Assembly (NCBI RefSeq): GCF_002999335.1
Contig: NW_020312458.1
Location: 1-64,000 of the forward strand
DNA length: 64,000 nt
Direction of reading: 5' to 3'
Origin: Cyclospora cayetanensis
Lineage: Eukaryota; Apicomplexa; Conoidasida; Eucoccidiorida; Eimeriidae
A program made the position numbers and the translations under genes. The notes below the pieces were generated by a model. The model was not told where the DNA came from. It did no database searches and worked only from the letters and a program-made list of their open reading frames with translations. Positions 47,866 to 61,400 of this stretch are shown in pieces (position 1 is the stretch's first letter; each line of letters opens with the position of its first letter).

Positions 47866-50800
47866 ATGGCGAACCCAGATAAAAGGTCATTTGAGTCTGA
47901 GACATTCAATATGTCCAGCCACACAGGACCTCTTCATGAGTCTAGCGGAGTGACTCAAGGAACGGAACGCACTGACAACCGGCTCAGCAGTGTGCGGAGC
48001 CGAGCATTGAGCTCTCTGCTATCTATAAGTACATCAGCTGCCGTAACGCCTCTGGAATACTCAGCAGCTAGAGGGCAGTGGGGTGTGTTTTGCTTCAAGG
48101 TACGAGATTCTCGGCTTTCAAGGGCACTGCTGATGCTTACTGTATTATTGGACTGCCTTGTGACAGCACTGGGTGCAACGAACATAGCACCTCCCTTCCT
48201 GACCTGGACAAGCAATATCTTGCTGCTTCTTGGGCCTATATGTTTAGTCATCACCGGTGCCGGCTCTCGGGGCGTCTGGTCAACGAAGCACGCCTATCTG
48301 CGGTCGTGGTCAGGGTGGCTGGACTGCATTTTTTTAATGAACATATCGGCGGATGTGCTATACTGCTTTGGGGTAGGTGCAGGCTGGTGGACGCACAGCT
48401 CAGGTTCTTTGGCATTTTTGGCCATATTGAGGAATGCGCGCGCATGGGTTCTGCTAAGAATATGTCGCACGTTCCGCTCAGCAATTTCACAGCTAGCCCG
48501 CAGTGCCAAAGACCTAGTGGCTGTATGCGTGCTTGTGCTGGTATTTTCGGTATTGGTACTAATTGTGCTTCTGCATTTCTATGGGTTCACTTGCTGGTAC
48601 CGCTGCTATCCGGATTTACCGTTGCCAGCTGAAGTACAAGCGAGCGACTCCTGTTCTGCTGACAGTTTCTTCTGGGATGTTGACGAGTCTCAGTTCCGCT
48701 TTTGTTCCGACAAGTCACCTTGCAGAGAAGGTACACAGTGTCGGAATTTGTTTTTGTATTCGGTGACCTCCTCATGCACTGCTGAAGATCGCAGGCTTCT
48801 TCAAGACAGAGCATGGCGTGAACTTCAAACCAATGAAGAAGCGGCCTTTGGAGTGATTGGCCTCCACACACTAGGGGCAGCAGCAGTGACCATCCTGCAA
48901 GGATTTACCTTGGAAGGATGGGCACTCACGATGCAGCGCCAAGTAGACGGTGATCACAGCAGCGCCGGTGTTGTAGCCTACATTGCGTTTCCTGCATTGG
49001 TGGTGGTGGGTGGTATGTTCTTAATGAACCTAGCTATAGCAGTGCTTTGGGAGGCGTTTGACGCTGCAAAGGCGGAGCAAGCAACGCGCCCCGCCATCCT
49101 ACGGGAAGCAGAGTGGAGGGTATATCAGCTGTTGGGAACTGATTGGATTAAGTATCTCATGGTACAACTGAGCCAGAACTGGGAAACTGCAAGCAAGCTC
49201 AGGTCCCCGCTTCTCCCAATAACTGAAGACTTTAAGGCAGAAGCTGATTATGAACTTGTGAAGGAAGGAAAACCAACTTTCCGTGAGCGCTTGTGCGCTC
49301 TCAGACGGCAAGCAGACAGAGCGGTCGAGTTTCAGTTCCCCCAGCTCAAAAATCGCTTGCAATTTCTCTACGCGGAGGTCACTGCTTTCTCCTTCCGCAT
49401 AGCCACTCACCGGTTCACCCCCCTGACAATGCTGACTGTGGTTGCCATAGATACAGTGTCTCTCCTGGCTGAAGGCGGCACAGACACGAGTATCATGTAT
49501 ACCACTATTTACATCCTCACGAGCGTGGTGTTTGTGTTCGAAGCACTAGTACTAGTGCTTGCTTTCGGCAGGCAGGGGCTCAAGGACGGATTCATCTGCC
49601 TGGACATTCTTATGGCATGCCTGACTGTGGTAGATGGAGTGTATGCGCTGGCCAAGTGTCCGCACCTGTCTGGGTGCAGAACGACAATGGTAGAAACTGA
49701 TGGGGTCTTGATGTCAATAGGCGTTGTTTTCTCGTTGATGCGCCCTTTCCGCCTCTTCAAGTTGGTGAAGTATTTTCCACCCCTCAGAATGACGGCGGAG
49801 ATGCTTTGGGTTTTACACAGCGCGCTACTTCCGTACGTACTACTACTCATCTACTCTTGCGCTGTGATGGCACAGCTGGGGTTGTTCTTGTTCTTTGACT
49901 CCAAGTATTTGTCAGTGCATTCAGAGGGAGCGAGCCTTAGTGTAACGAAATACCTGAACTTCGAAAACCCCGGCAATGCTCTACTCCTTTTGGCAGCAAT
50001 CTTGACTGGCGAAGGTTGGGATTTGTTTTTCAGAGAATTCGCTCAGGTGTATGGTAGAGAATGGACTGAGTTCACATTTGATTCGGGGCAGTTGTCTGAT
50101 TTTGTTCTGTCTGGTGCATTTCGAGTGACAGCAATCAACACTTTCCTGTACATTGCATTACTCGCGTTGAACTGCGTAATCTTCAACTTATATGGAGCAG
50201 TTATGATTGGACAATTTATAAGGACTCAGAAATCCCTTACTGTGAAGCACGTTGCAAACTTCATTGCTACATGCCGAAATGCGGGCATTAAAATGCCTGC
50301 GGAAGATGCTTTACAGGGCAAGAACGCTCAGGCGTTATACGCAGTCGTAGACATGAGCACCGATGCTCAGCGAGACGAGCTCATAAAGGCTATTCTGCTA
50401 GGTATACTGCCTAATGCTTCGGAAAGGCCACGCCATCTGCTGTTTGAAAACAACTATTGCCAGCATATTCCTTATTTAGGGTATTCAGCATAGCGTGATC
50501 TAGGCAAAAGGCATGCGGGTCTACTGTTCCCTTTATTCGGTACATGGCTTCGTTGCAGGGTCAGATCACGATAAATCTGCAAAGGCATTCGGGGAGTTCG
50601 CGCGCAAAACGTCCCTTGCTTTCGATATTTGCAAGAGAGTGGCTCTGAAGAGCAACCGCTTGGCCACACGGAACAGCTTCGGCAGTATTTCATGGACAGG
50701 AGACAGACACAGCAGCCGGAGTTACAGCGACATCCCCGTCCTGTCGGACAAACCCAATAACAAAGGATTAATAAATGATACAGGCTTTGACAGGGCCGTA

Positions 50801-53800
50801 GCTGGCCATGATCTGGACCACACTCTTGAAAACTCGGTAACTGCCACGTCTGGAATATCCGGCCGGCACTCAATTGCAGTACTGGAAAAAAACAAGGAAG
50901 AAACTGTTCCTCGTGGACGTATTAATAACTCAGGTGCCCTGTTGCATTTGGACTACCTGTTAGTCGAGTCTCGGAAGCTGGACATTGCCACTAAGGCAGC
51001 GGTACAATTTGTTGAAGGTGATGAGACTAGGTCAATGCCCGCTTCTTGCGCAGGCTCGAAATCGTGTCTAGCTAGTGAGCACATTAAGACCGTAAAATAA
51101 AGCCATTTAGAGGCAATGATACCCATTTCCCTGGTCAGTCTACACCACGTAGTAGCTGCAACAGTATACCTGCACCATAGCAAGAACATATCCTTTATGG
51201 GGTGAAACCCCGCAAAGCACGTTCTCTTCCACCAGCTTGCAGATCGCATGGCTCAGAGTATATGTCTTTGTGTCGCGCAGCGCCTGGAGCAGGTGAAAAT
51301 AAATCAGCTGAGGAGCTGCAGTTTCGGGAGCTATGCAGCATGTTTTGGAGCGCAGTTAGGGACGCTATTAGGCAGGGGCGCATAGCATTAATTGAGGCGG
51401 CAAAAGTGGGGTTGGCACAGATCACACCAATAGACCCACACAGCGTCGCATTGCAGATGGCTTATGTAAGCCATTTGGTGAGTGATCCCTTTGGTAAACA
51501 AAATTCCCACACTACCAGCTCTCCAGTGCAGCGAGATAACCCAGCTAACACCTCAGGGTTCAGTTCCCTAGCGGAACTGAGAAGTAAATCCGGATCAGCC
51601 ACCAGCATAACGCTTCGGCGGCGCAGCCAGGCACACACCGGCATGCAACAGCGCAAACCAGAGCGGCAGATGCCAAGTTGGATGCATATCGTACTTGCAA
51701 AATGGCACGCAGCCTTAAAGCATCTTCGGAATGTATGCGGAATCAACGGCTTTGGCTGGCTTCAGCTTTTGCTCCAAATAGCTTCGCTGGTGGAACTGAT
51801 AATTGAATGCGCCATGAAAAAAAGTATCACTTCTTGGAAAATGCACACAATACTGGAGCTGGGGTTCCAACTTGCACTGACAGCAGATATCTTTCTGCGG
51901 CTTGGCATAAGCAGCATCCGCGAAGGTATTCCGTTTTTTAGTTCCCGCTGTAACTGTTTAGAATCAGTGGCTCAAGCTCTGGCGTGGTGTTGGCTGATCG
52001 CGGCATTGTCAGTGAGTAAAGGGAAAATGAATGAACTGATGTTTCAAAGCTCCTGGTATAGGTTTGCGCAGTGCACGAGAGTTCTCCGATGCATCTGGCT
52101 ACTACGCCTCTGGAAGGGGACCGGGACGCATAGACTGGTGCTCGCTATGCAGGTGGCCGGTCGCAGAATCCTGAACTTAGGCTTCATTTTTGTCTTACTC
52201 CTCACATGTTTTGCTGTCAGTTTTCGCTACTTGCTTGGACCTGTAGCAGGAGAACCCCCATCTGTGTATTTGGCGTATGCCAACATCACATCCCTTAGCG
52301 AGAGCTTTCTGAGTGTATTTATCCTTACCACTTCCGAAGGGTGGCCAAGCCTACTGACAAGAATTCTGGACCTGGGCGATCGCCACCACGTTCTAACAAT
52401 TATACTGTGCTCTTTAGTGATTGCCCTGCTAAGTGTTTTCGTCATGAATTTGTTTGTTGGCGTCATCGTTGACGTGCTGGAAAAAGAGCAGGCTAACCTG
52501 GAGTACACAGGTGGCGTCCGGAGTGCTACAGTTCTCCGTTGGAATGAAGTGCAGCGGGCTATCTTTAATTCAAGTGCAGCAGCTGAAGTGACAAAACGAA
52601 GAGGCGGTATGATGCGTGCCGAGGGGCTGGGAGCCAGAGACTGGCTGAGCCAAATCATTGCGAGCAAACAGGTCGACCTAGCTGTAGCGATCGTTTCCGT
52701 TGCTTCGTGCTTGTCCTTGACCGCAACCGGTGCATGGGCAGAGACCAGCTTGCGTTGGAGATTTCCTAGCTTCCAGAACTGGATTTTCTGGGCAAACGCT
52801 ATTTTTGTCGTGGCATATATAATTGAGCAGTGCTTTCGGGCCTTGGTTTTGCGAAAGTCTCTCTTTGAAAAAGGCATTTATGTTTTTGATTTTGCTATTG
52901 CCCTGTTGTCCTTAGTAGCTTTGATTATTGCCCTGTCAACCTCTCTGAATACTGCTTTCCCTGCAGGACCCCTGTGGCCGGTGGGCTTTAGGATGGTTCG
53001 AGTTGCGTATGTCATTTGCCACCGTCTACCTGTTATGCATGTCATTTCAATCACCATGCTCAATGTGTTTGCTGCTCTTCGTCGAGTCCTGCTGGTCCTT
53101 GGAGGAATTATTCTTTTTTATGGGCTGCTGGGTACATGTTTGTTCTACGATGCACCCATCGACCCGAAGCTACACTTCACCTTTGCTTCCCTGCTCGACA
53201 GTATCTTACTCCTGATGTCCTGCTGTACCGGAGAAAACTGGCACGATATTATGCTTCAGGGACGGGCATTTTACTATAAAGAGGGTGATGCAGTCCTGGG
53301 GTGGTCAATTATGGTGTATTCAGTCACGTTCACTATTGTGGCGTTTTTATTACTAATGAATGTGTTCATGAGCACGGTGCTGAAAGGCTATGTCGACGCA
53401 AAGCGAAACCAATCGCTCTGGAAAGTGGCGCAGCAGCACAACGAGCTGATGAACAAATGGAGGCTACGAGAAATGAAGCTTAGCTGGCTTCCAATCCACG
53501 TAGCTGTGCAGGTGCTCACGGAGATCCCAGCACCTATCGGCTATAAGAACCTCTATTGTGAAATGGGAAGTCGACGTATGCATGCGATTCTTGCAAGTTT
53601 GGCAGCCTACTCCCTTCCTATACGCAACAACAGCGTACACATCAGAGACGTAGTACTCACTACCACATGCCGCGCTTGCGAGGCACACGCCCAGAACAAG
53701 GAAACGCCCATTGTGGTAGGCCTGTTGCAGCAGCGACAAGCGGTGGAGCTTAACCCACGATTTGTCAGTACTTGGATGAAACGATTCAGCGACATTTCTG

Positions 53801-54915
53801 GTACAGCATCGGAGTTTACTGTCTTACATTACCTTGCCGCATTGAACATTCAAGCCTTTTGGAGAACTCGGAGGCTTCTGGAGCGCAACACTGCAACAGA
53901 GCAGCTCATGTACATGAAGCACCTATTATTTCTTCTTGAGACGGCAGCCCCTATTTGTGCAAGGAGATCGGAAAGGACAGATCACCGGCGCAGTACTCTC
54001 CGTCGAAAACGTGGTATTAAGGGTGGTGGCTCAATCGTTCGCATGAGTACGGCACTGTCACGCAGGGGTACATTTGCTCGTCCACCCAAGCTGTCACAGC
54101 CCAAAGAAAGAATGAAAAGTGCTTTGAAGCGTGCGGTTCGAGGACAATCACCGAGAAACAACGAGAGTGAACAAATTAGCTCTTCATCTAGTAGGCGTAC
54201 TTGCCAAAGTCGTTTGCTTCAGGACGAGAAGCTTGATCACCATTCGCAGAGGGAACGGCCAAAGTCAGTGCGCCGAGGTACAGTCAGTGAGTATATTATC
54301 AGCCTAGCAGAAGACCATACAAGAACAGCTAGCGATCACACTGGCACGCTAGGTAAAGCTTCTGCTGCCCAGCTTAGTCAAGAGGGACAGAATACTCTAT
54401 TTTTGCGGGACAGTGCTAGAGCCTCTTTCACGGGGAAATGTGATAGCAGAGCATCTAGCAGAAGTGAGCCAGACTCAACAACTGGATTAACAGCATCTGG
54501 TGCAGCTCCGCAAATCCCAGTTGCAGGCTCCAGCAGCACGATGCGCTATTCCATGGTATCGGGTGCTGATTCTGGATATCTATCAAACGAATATCCGTTC
54601 ACTACGCATCCTACTGCGAATGCGCCTCCAAGGCGTTCGAATATGAGACCTTCTCAACCGTTCCTAGAGCCACCTCCCCGTAGAAGCTTGCATAGAGTCT
54701 CCTCTTCTACGCGACTACATCAACAGTCGTTCACTGATGCTGGTCAGGCGAATGTTATTGTGCCTACGAGACGAAGGGGACAGTCCGTGCAATTCACCGG
54801 GGTTGAGCGCCGTGAACTCCAGCATCTTCTGACACCAGCGTTGGTGGCAGACGATAGTAGTGACTTCGACAAAGATGAGGGAGGAAAAACGTCTTTGTCC
54901 AAATTTGCTGCTTAA
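47866..54915 (+). CDS. Four-domain voltage-gated Ca-type cation channel
   Basis: The plasma-membrane (inferred) pore subunit has four six-helix domains. Start ATG 47866 sits in a CCACCATGG context. My model has three exons: 47866-50401, 50559-51017 and 51293-54915, about 2205 aa; the second and third boundaries are the best phase-compatible choice, not certain. Pore glutamates: domain I FTLEGW (about residue 350), II LTGEGW (about 716), III TTSEGW (about 1347), IV CTGENW (about 1646). This is an EEEE filter, typical of calcium channels. S4 charge differs: II has RPFRLFKLVK, I has spaced Args in RNARAWVLLRICRTFR, III is partial, IV keeps only GFRMVRVAY. Domain I has a Cys-rich extracellular loop (about residues 250-310). 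The C-tail (about 250 aa) is basic and Ser/Arg-rich. Coccidia are known to carry such channels; NALCN would show EEKE. Confidence 0.88.
49541..49560. repeat. Perfect 20-bp palindrome in channel coding region
   Basis: AAGCACTAGTACTAGTGCTT is its own reverse complement. It encodes part of a transmembrane segment (EALVLVLA) in domain II of the channel. Confidence 0.95.
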
Positions 54916-56427
54916 ATAGGCTTGATTGCAAGCTTTCCATGGGTGTTCACGCTTTCGGCGTGACGATGGTACTTTACGGTACACGTAAGGTTTGCTTGCA
55001 GCAAACCGTACTGAAGCAAGTAAAGAGACTAACGCTTTTTTCTACATAGGCCTTAGATTTCCAGCTCCAACTGTCATGCTGCATCAAAACAGATTTCCAG
55101 CAGCCAAGCCACAGGGGGCTAACAGTTAGCTGGCGTAGCCTAGATCAACAGAGCAAGTAATGTCTCGTTCGATATATAAGCAAGTCAAAACTTTCTAGGC
55201 AATACTTCATGTAAGCTACAATGCCTGTACACAATCCGAAGGCCAAGTTCTGGGGCCGTATGGATGAATAAATGTTTCTTGAGGCGGCCACGTAATTAGT
55301 GTAACCGTAGAAAGCCAGCTAGTGTCCCATCCAGGCACGCTAATAAGCCATTCAAATCCTCTAGGAGTTGCGTATACGCTTGGTTTGTACGTTCACCGCC
55401 TAGGTGCAGCCGCTACTACTCACGTCTGGGTGTTCGACAAAAGCGGTCATGGGCGTCATTCCGGAGCAGTGTGCTGATTAAGCATAGTCAACATCGTTTT
55501 TTTAACGAGTGGTCCTTCTAAAAGGTACATTTAATTTTAAACAAGTGTAATTCGTTCATGCTATCTGTAGAACATCTGTTGCCGTAGAAGGAAGTCGAAC
55601 TGCGGGCTCTTCATATAACGCCTCCTTGATGGGCTGCTTTTGTTTTGTCCAAGGAAACACGCTTTGCAAGCATAAAAAACAATTTAGATATCCTGACAGC
55701 CAGGCGAAGAGAGTCATTCGCCTGACTGAAGAAGGGAAGGGGTTTTACAACTAGCGTAGAGCAAATAATCTGGTTTATGCTGGCTGTTTTGAAAACCTCG
55801 TCTATTCATTCCTCCATTAATTCCTCTACTAGTTCACTGATTTTTCGTTGGAATGATCGGCTGGTGCAAATTCTGTTCGTGCTGGAAGCGTCTAAGTTGT
55901 TGAATAGCACCTACTGCCAAGGACTCTGCCAATAAACAAAGAGAGCATTTTAGCGTACTCTCAGCATATTGAACATGAACCTAGAGTATGAAGACAGCTT
56001 GAAATAAGCTACTTGCTTATGCTGGGGAGCGAGACGGAGGGGTGTCAGAGAAGGAACATGCTCAGGAGTCCAGCCTTTCAATCGCTACCGCATGCTTATA
56101 CAAGCTGTAAGGAAAAGCCGAATTTTCGGCATACGTAAGCAAAATTTATTATCAGCAGCATTGCTGGACCGATAGGGAGGCCTCGCAGTGAATAATAGCT
56201 TAAAACCCCTGCATTCCATTCCCTAAGCAGATCCACAATCAAAAGCATTGGAAACTTTGCGTTGGAAAGCCCGACGAAGATAGGAATCCTGGAATCATCT
56301 AATGTAGTCCGCCAAACAGCGACAAAATGACTTTGTGCATGCATTTATGGAAGCATAGACATACCACAGAAGCTTAAAATAAGCTCTTAAACGGCAAGAA
56401 AGAGCTCTGCTTCCTGGTGTTAGCTCT

Positions 56428-56454
56428 TGAGCCACTGCACTGGGCAGTGGCTCA
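56428..56454. repeat. 11-bp-stem hairpin in gene-free DNA
   Basis: TGAGCCACTGC (56428-56438) and GCAGTGGCTCA (56444-56454) are exact reverse complements around a 5-nt loop. No T-run or gene end is adjacent, so it is described as an inverted repeat only. Confidence 0.85.
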
Positions 56455-57272
56455 TACTACACGCTGCTGCAGACTGAAGCGGCGTGGTGAGTTACGGATG
56501 GAAACGATCTGCCGCTAATGCATATTACTTTCTTGAAAGCTGTGCGCTCTGCTTAGGTGAAAGCCAGTAAGATCGCGCTATGAAAAAAATATACTGAGCC
56601 TGAAGCTGTTCAGCTCAAGTGAAAGAGCATTTGTGCAAGACATAATTAAACTCCGAGATAAGTTTCCATGCTGTGAATAAACTTCACCGGCACTCCATTG
56701 ACAAGATGCTGCACCAGACAAAATGACTGTTATCCGTAGAGATGCTAGCGGCGGCAATTTGACGACTGCCCACAATAAGAAGTATTAGGGCAAATAAGCA
56801 AGCACGGCCGCAACGAGTCGGAACCCACAGCCTCTCAAGTCAAGCCTTTGGAGGCATAAGCTGTACATGCATTGACCATAATTACACGTAAGGTAGTTCG
56901 GTAGTACCTGTGTATTTGTTTATATCGCAGATTGGCGGCTCCCAGTCAATTTTTTGCAGATCAGGGTTAATTCGGCCAACACAAGGATACCCCATGCACC
57001 TGTGCGAAGCTAATGTACACAAGGGTGTGCGAATGCCCAGACTGCTCAGAATACGCAGCAATTTAACTTCACATATCTTTCCGCACCTATGGCCAAGAAC
57101 CTCATTTCCTAAAGGGAAGGAGGGAGCCAGCCACTTTTGGGAGGAGACAAAAAAGCTGCCTTAAAGCATGGACCTTGTATTGCGTTTCAAATTTCATAGT
57201 GGGAACATACCAGGAGGAATATATTGGCCAGCAACACATGACCTATTTAGTAAAGGCTTGAGAGGGTTTCCG

Positions 57273-57275
<3 letters not shown>

Positions 57276-57319
<44 letters not shown>
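57276..57319. repeat. (AT)n microsatellite
   Basis: A simple AT dinucleotide run of about 22 units lies in the gene-free part of the repeat-poor segment. It is the only long simple repeat in the 46-58 kb interval. Confidence 0.95.
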
Positions 57320-57322
<3 letters not shown>

Positions 57323-58404
57323 CCACAATATAAGTATTGGCGACTCTTGACAAGATGTGCGCGAATCAAATGCTGACTTTCTACACCAGGCAGCAGAGGA
57401 GCTGTAGTTTTGTTACATTAACAAGACGCAGGAGAGACTCCATACTGACCAAATAGCCCAAGGTGCGTGTCATAGGTGGCGGAGTTCAGTGATGCCAAAG
57501 CTGCACTTACACCAGCCATGCTGGCTGCTCTTCTACGCACTTGGCAAATTGTATATTTACCGGTGGGATAGGGAACCGACGAACGACCATGGGTTAATTA
57601 ATGCAGAGGTAAGGAGCTTAGGCCCAGGCGTTTCGCAAACACTTACCTCGCCCTATATTATTCTTAATGTTGAGAGGCAAGACGAACATCAAAGCTTCTG
57701 CTGACGCACACTGAAGAACAGTTGCGTGTAGAAACACGTGACTGAGCAGAAAGGGATGATGTCAGTGGGCCTGAACTCCGTTCCTTTCCATACATCCGTA
57801 TCTTGACTGCAAGGCTCCTTCTTCCTTATGATTTATAGGCAGAATCAAGGAGTCGTAAGCAGATATACATGCACCTAGAACTCATTGTTGCACGTAAGTG
57901 CATCCAATAAAGGAAGGGGATGGACACGTCTCGCGACGCATGTGTGACTGCTGCGCGGCATCACCTCAAACTGAATCGAACGTTTGCATGTCTGGGAGGA
58001 AGAAAGTGATATCTCGATTAAATATATACTCATATGTTCTTTCTGAAGCTTTCGCATACATTCATCGATGCAGGAAAATATAGTTAGCATATGTACGCCC
58101 GAATGACGACGTGGGCGATTTGTTCGTCAACATCGGTTGGGTGTAGCCAAGGAAAGATTACAAAAAATGAGGGTCTCTCCCTCTGCCAGACAGACAGATG
58201 AAGGCGCTTTGAAGGCCGCCGAAAGGGCCCTTGAACGGAGAGGCACTGCTGCACACTAGATTCTAGATTGAAGCCTTCTGGCAAGCAGAAGAGACTGGCA
58301 TGCACAGTAGCAGCAGTCTAAAGGTACAATCCTGAATTGAAACAACTGATACGTTCAAGCTAGTGGACTTACATCGCTAGCCTGGCGCCAGAACTCGAGG
58401 AGAG

Positions 58405-61400
58405 TTACTGAGCCTCAAAAGTGTCTCTGCTGCCCCGCTGCCGTGCTGTTGCCACTGCTGCTGCTGCTGCATTTGCCGTTTCTGTTACTCTCGCCTGTAT
58501 TAAAATTGGCTCTTCTGAGGCTGTTGTCGAGTAACTCGCGCCAGTGGTGGGCGTTATTGCAAAATCAGATTGTTTTGCACACTTCGTAGCATTTCCTGCC
58601 ATGTTGGTTCCGTCTCCTGTGGGCACTGAAGATGTTGCTGATCGCAAGTGTGAAGGAAGCTGCTGCTGAGAACAATCTAGTGAAAATATGTCAGGACCGT
58701 TTAGAGAGGGCCTAAACGCTCCGGTTAGTAAGAAGATAGCCCTTTGCCTTTCAGTATCGAAGACCTTGTTGCTCACATATCTGCAACGTGCCACAAGCCA
58801 GGGTTTTGCAGTGTGCACAATTGTATACACCGCCGAAAGGTGTAAGACCGAAACACGCAAACGAGTATGAACTAAACTAGATGATCAGGTATCCGGGTCT
58901 ACCCTGCCTTCGCAGCTTGCAATAGCTGAACCAATAGAGAACACAAATCCGCATGCAGTACCGAGATTCAAAATAAAGAGCAGCACGCAACAAGAATACG
59001 AAAAAGCATCACTACCCCACAAGGCAGAGCTGAAAAACGGCCACCATGCAAAACGCAGGAAATGACATAAAGGAAGCAAAAACGAAAAACCACGACGCAT
59101 TGCCTAGGCAGTTTTCTTGTGCATCGTACGCCCATCTGCAGAGCTAACTTTTGGAAGATCCTGCACCAATTTGTGTACACAACACTAGAGTTCCAGTATT
59201 TGAATGGAATCTCCTTGGCTTGCCCACTCTGCCCTCAATACTATAACAAAATCTACAAGTTTCAAAAGCCTGTACACAGCAACCACGTGAATCTTTTCCC
59301 TAGCTACATGCTAAAATATCATCAGCAGCAGACAACTTGGCACACCTCTGCAGAGCATAGAAAGCGTTCGCCCTGGAGTGTGCAGTCCACGGCCGATACC
59401 GCATGCCTGTTATCACCTTTTCCCACTCTGAGGCCGCTGCTGATGCTGCGTTGCCGCGCGTTGTCTTCTCTGGCAACAACCGCCGCTCGGGCTGCTGCTG
59501 CTGAAGACCGCGTGGAGTGGCAACAGTGGCACGATCCAGAAGAAATTCCGCTGCATGCAGTGCAGGCGACCCTGCGTACTGAATGGAGATGTGGTCGCCT
59601 ATGCCTCGCCAAAGATCTCCTAGAACAGCCACAAGCCCCGACTCATTTCTGAACCCTAGCTGCGACGCAAGAGCTGCAGGGGGGCTTAGATCAGCTTCGG
59701 TAGTGCCTGAAAGGTGATAGTAACCAGATGAAGGCAACAGTTCATCAGGAGGCACACGCCAAGCCGCAGCTGCTTGTCCAGTTGTAGGACCAGAGGAAGC
59801 ACAAGGTCCTGCTGTCTTATCAACCGCCATCCGAGAAAAGGGGGGGAAAGCTACGGTCGACTCCCCAAATCTACCCAGTTCCTCGTATGCTGATGTTGCT
59901 GCCACTTCAACTACTGAAAGACAGGCCCCGCCCTGTTGTTGCTGCTGCAGTCGCTGCTCCTTTGGCTGCAAGCCGCTCTGATCTATCAGCAGCTTCTCTG
60001 CGTAAACGCGTCTCGCGTGTTGGTCTTGTTGTACCAACAAGCCATCCGCAGTGGCCTTCAAGGCATCCTCATGTGCACCTGCCACGAAGCAGTGGTGAGG
60101 GCAGGGCATCTCTGACCTTACGATTCCCAGTGCCCTCAGGTGTACATACAGGGCAACAATGCCGACGCAGGCATGCGCAATATTCGTCCGATCCAGGCAG
60201 TCAATACAGTTGAAACGCACAATACCCTTCTGCTGCCGCTGTGGCAGCAGCTGCTGCGAATGCTGGAAAAGGAAAAAACCTGTTTGCTCCAACAGCCGGG
60301 AGCTGAGGAGTCCGAGCTCAGCAAACACCGCATCAAATCCCACGGATTCGCTACGGGCGTGCCAATCCAAATTGTAGTACTTGACATGTGGCAATGGCCG
60401 CTGCTGCTCCTGGTGTGCGGCCTTGCCTCCGTCCGCAGCAACCCCCTCGTCAGCAATTGTGGAGGAGCCACTGGATGTGCATCCTGGAGTGCTCCCTTCG
60501 GGAGCGAAACTGCTGTTGCCGTTGCAGTTGCTGCTCTCCTTACTCAGGTGTAAATGGACGGCGAATTCATCAACGCAGAGGCCCAGGGCCTCCCGGAATG
60601 CCGTGCTTAGCCTCCCTTCTACAGGGTGGCTTTGCCGGACGAGATCTACCAGCAATAGAGGTTGCTCATAGCGCTGCAGCAGCCAGTGGAAGTGCTGTTT
60701 CAAGTAGCTGTGTACCTCGGGTGCCGACAAATCTATACACGTGGTAGAGGAAGGCATCCAAAATGATAGCAAGGCGCTTGAGACATTCTCATGACGCCAA
60801 TAGAGCGGAATAGAGCCACGCACGAAAACGACAGACGCGCAGGTGGACGCAAAACGCCAATAAGACTCAGCAGGACGAGATGCAGCTGCTGCTGCCGCAT
60901 CCACTGCTCTCGCTGCCGCTGCTGCTAAATTTGCAGTTGCAGCTGTTGTCGATGTTGGGTGTTGCTGAGGAGGAGCCGTTGTTTCTGGGACTGATGATTC
61001 ACACAGATCACGAGGCGGAGACTCAGTAACGCATGTCTGCACAGGTGCTGCTGCTACAGCTGCTGCCCCTTCACCTGCCTGTGTTGAGGCTCTAGCTGCT
61101 GTTGGCGCCTTTAGCTGAGGCGGCAGCACTCTCCAGATCATTTGCTCACATTCAACTTCGTTCGCAACACCCAAAGGCTTGCTGCAGAAGCTGCTGCTGG
61201 TAGTGGAAATGCAGTCAGAAAAAGCGTCTGCGCAGATAGGAGGCCGCTCCAGTCCCCTGCTGTAAAATCGAGTGCCAGCAGCAAACTGCGAACGCCGCGC
61301 CAGAACGGATATCTGGAAGAATTGAATCCCTTGTTGTTCTTCTTGTTGCCGTTCCAGCTGCTGCTGAGGGGCGATAGCAATCGTCTGCTGCTTTAGTCCT

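Larger units (their letters stand above)
54916..58404. other. Intergenic, repeat-poor, with (AT)n tract
   Basis: No coding exon is supported over about 3.5 kb. An uninterrupted (AT)n run lies at about 57276-57319. A clean hairpin occurs at 56428-56454. A shorter stem, CAGGCGAA/TTCGCCTG, lies near 55702-55723. Confidence 0.6.

Noticed and set aside
47586..47905. Overlapping frames on both strands just upstream of the channel
   Set aside because: No family signal or splice logic; the region is better read as shared promoter/5' UTR.
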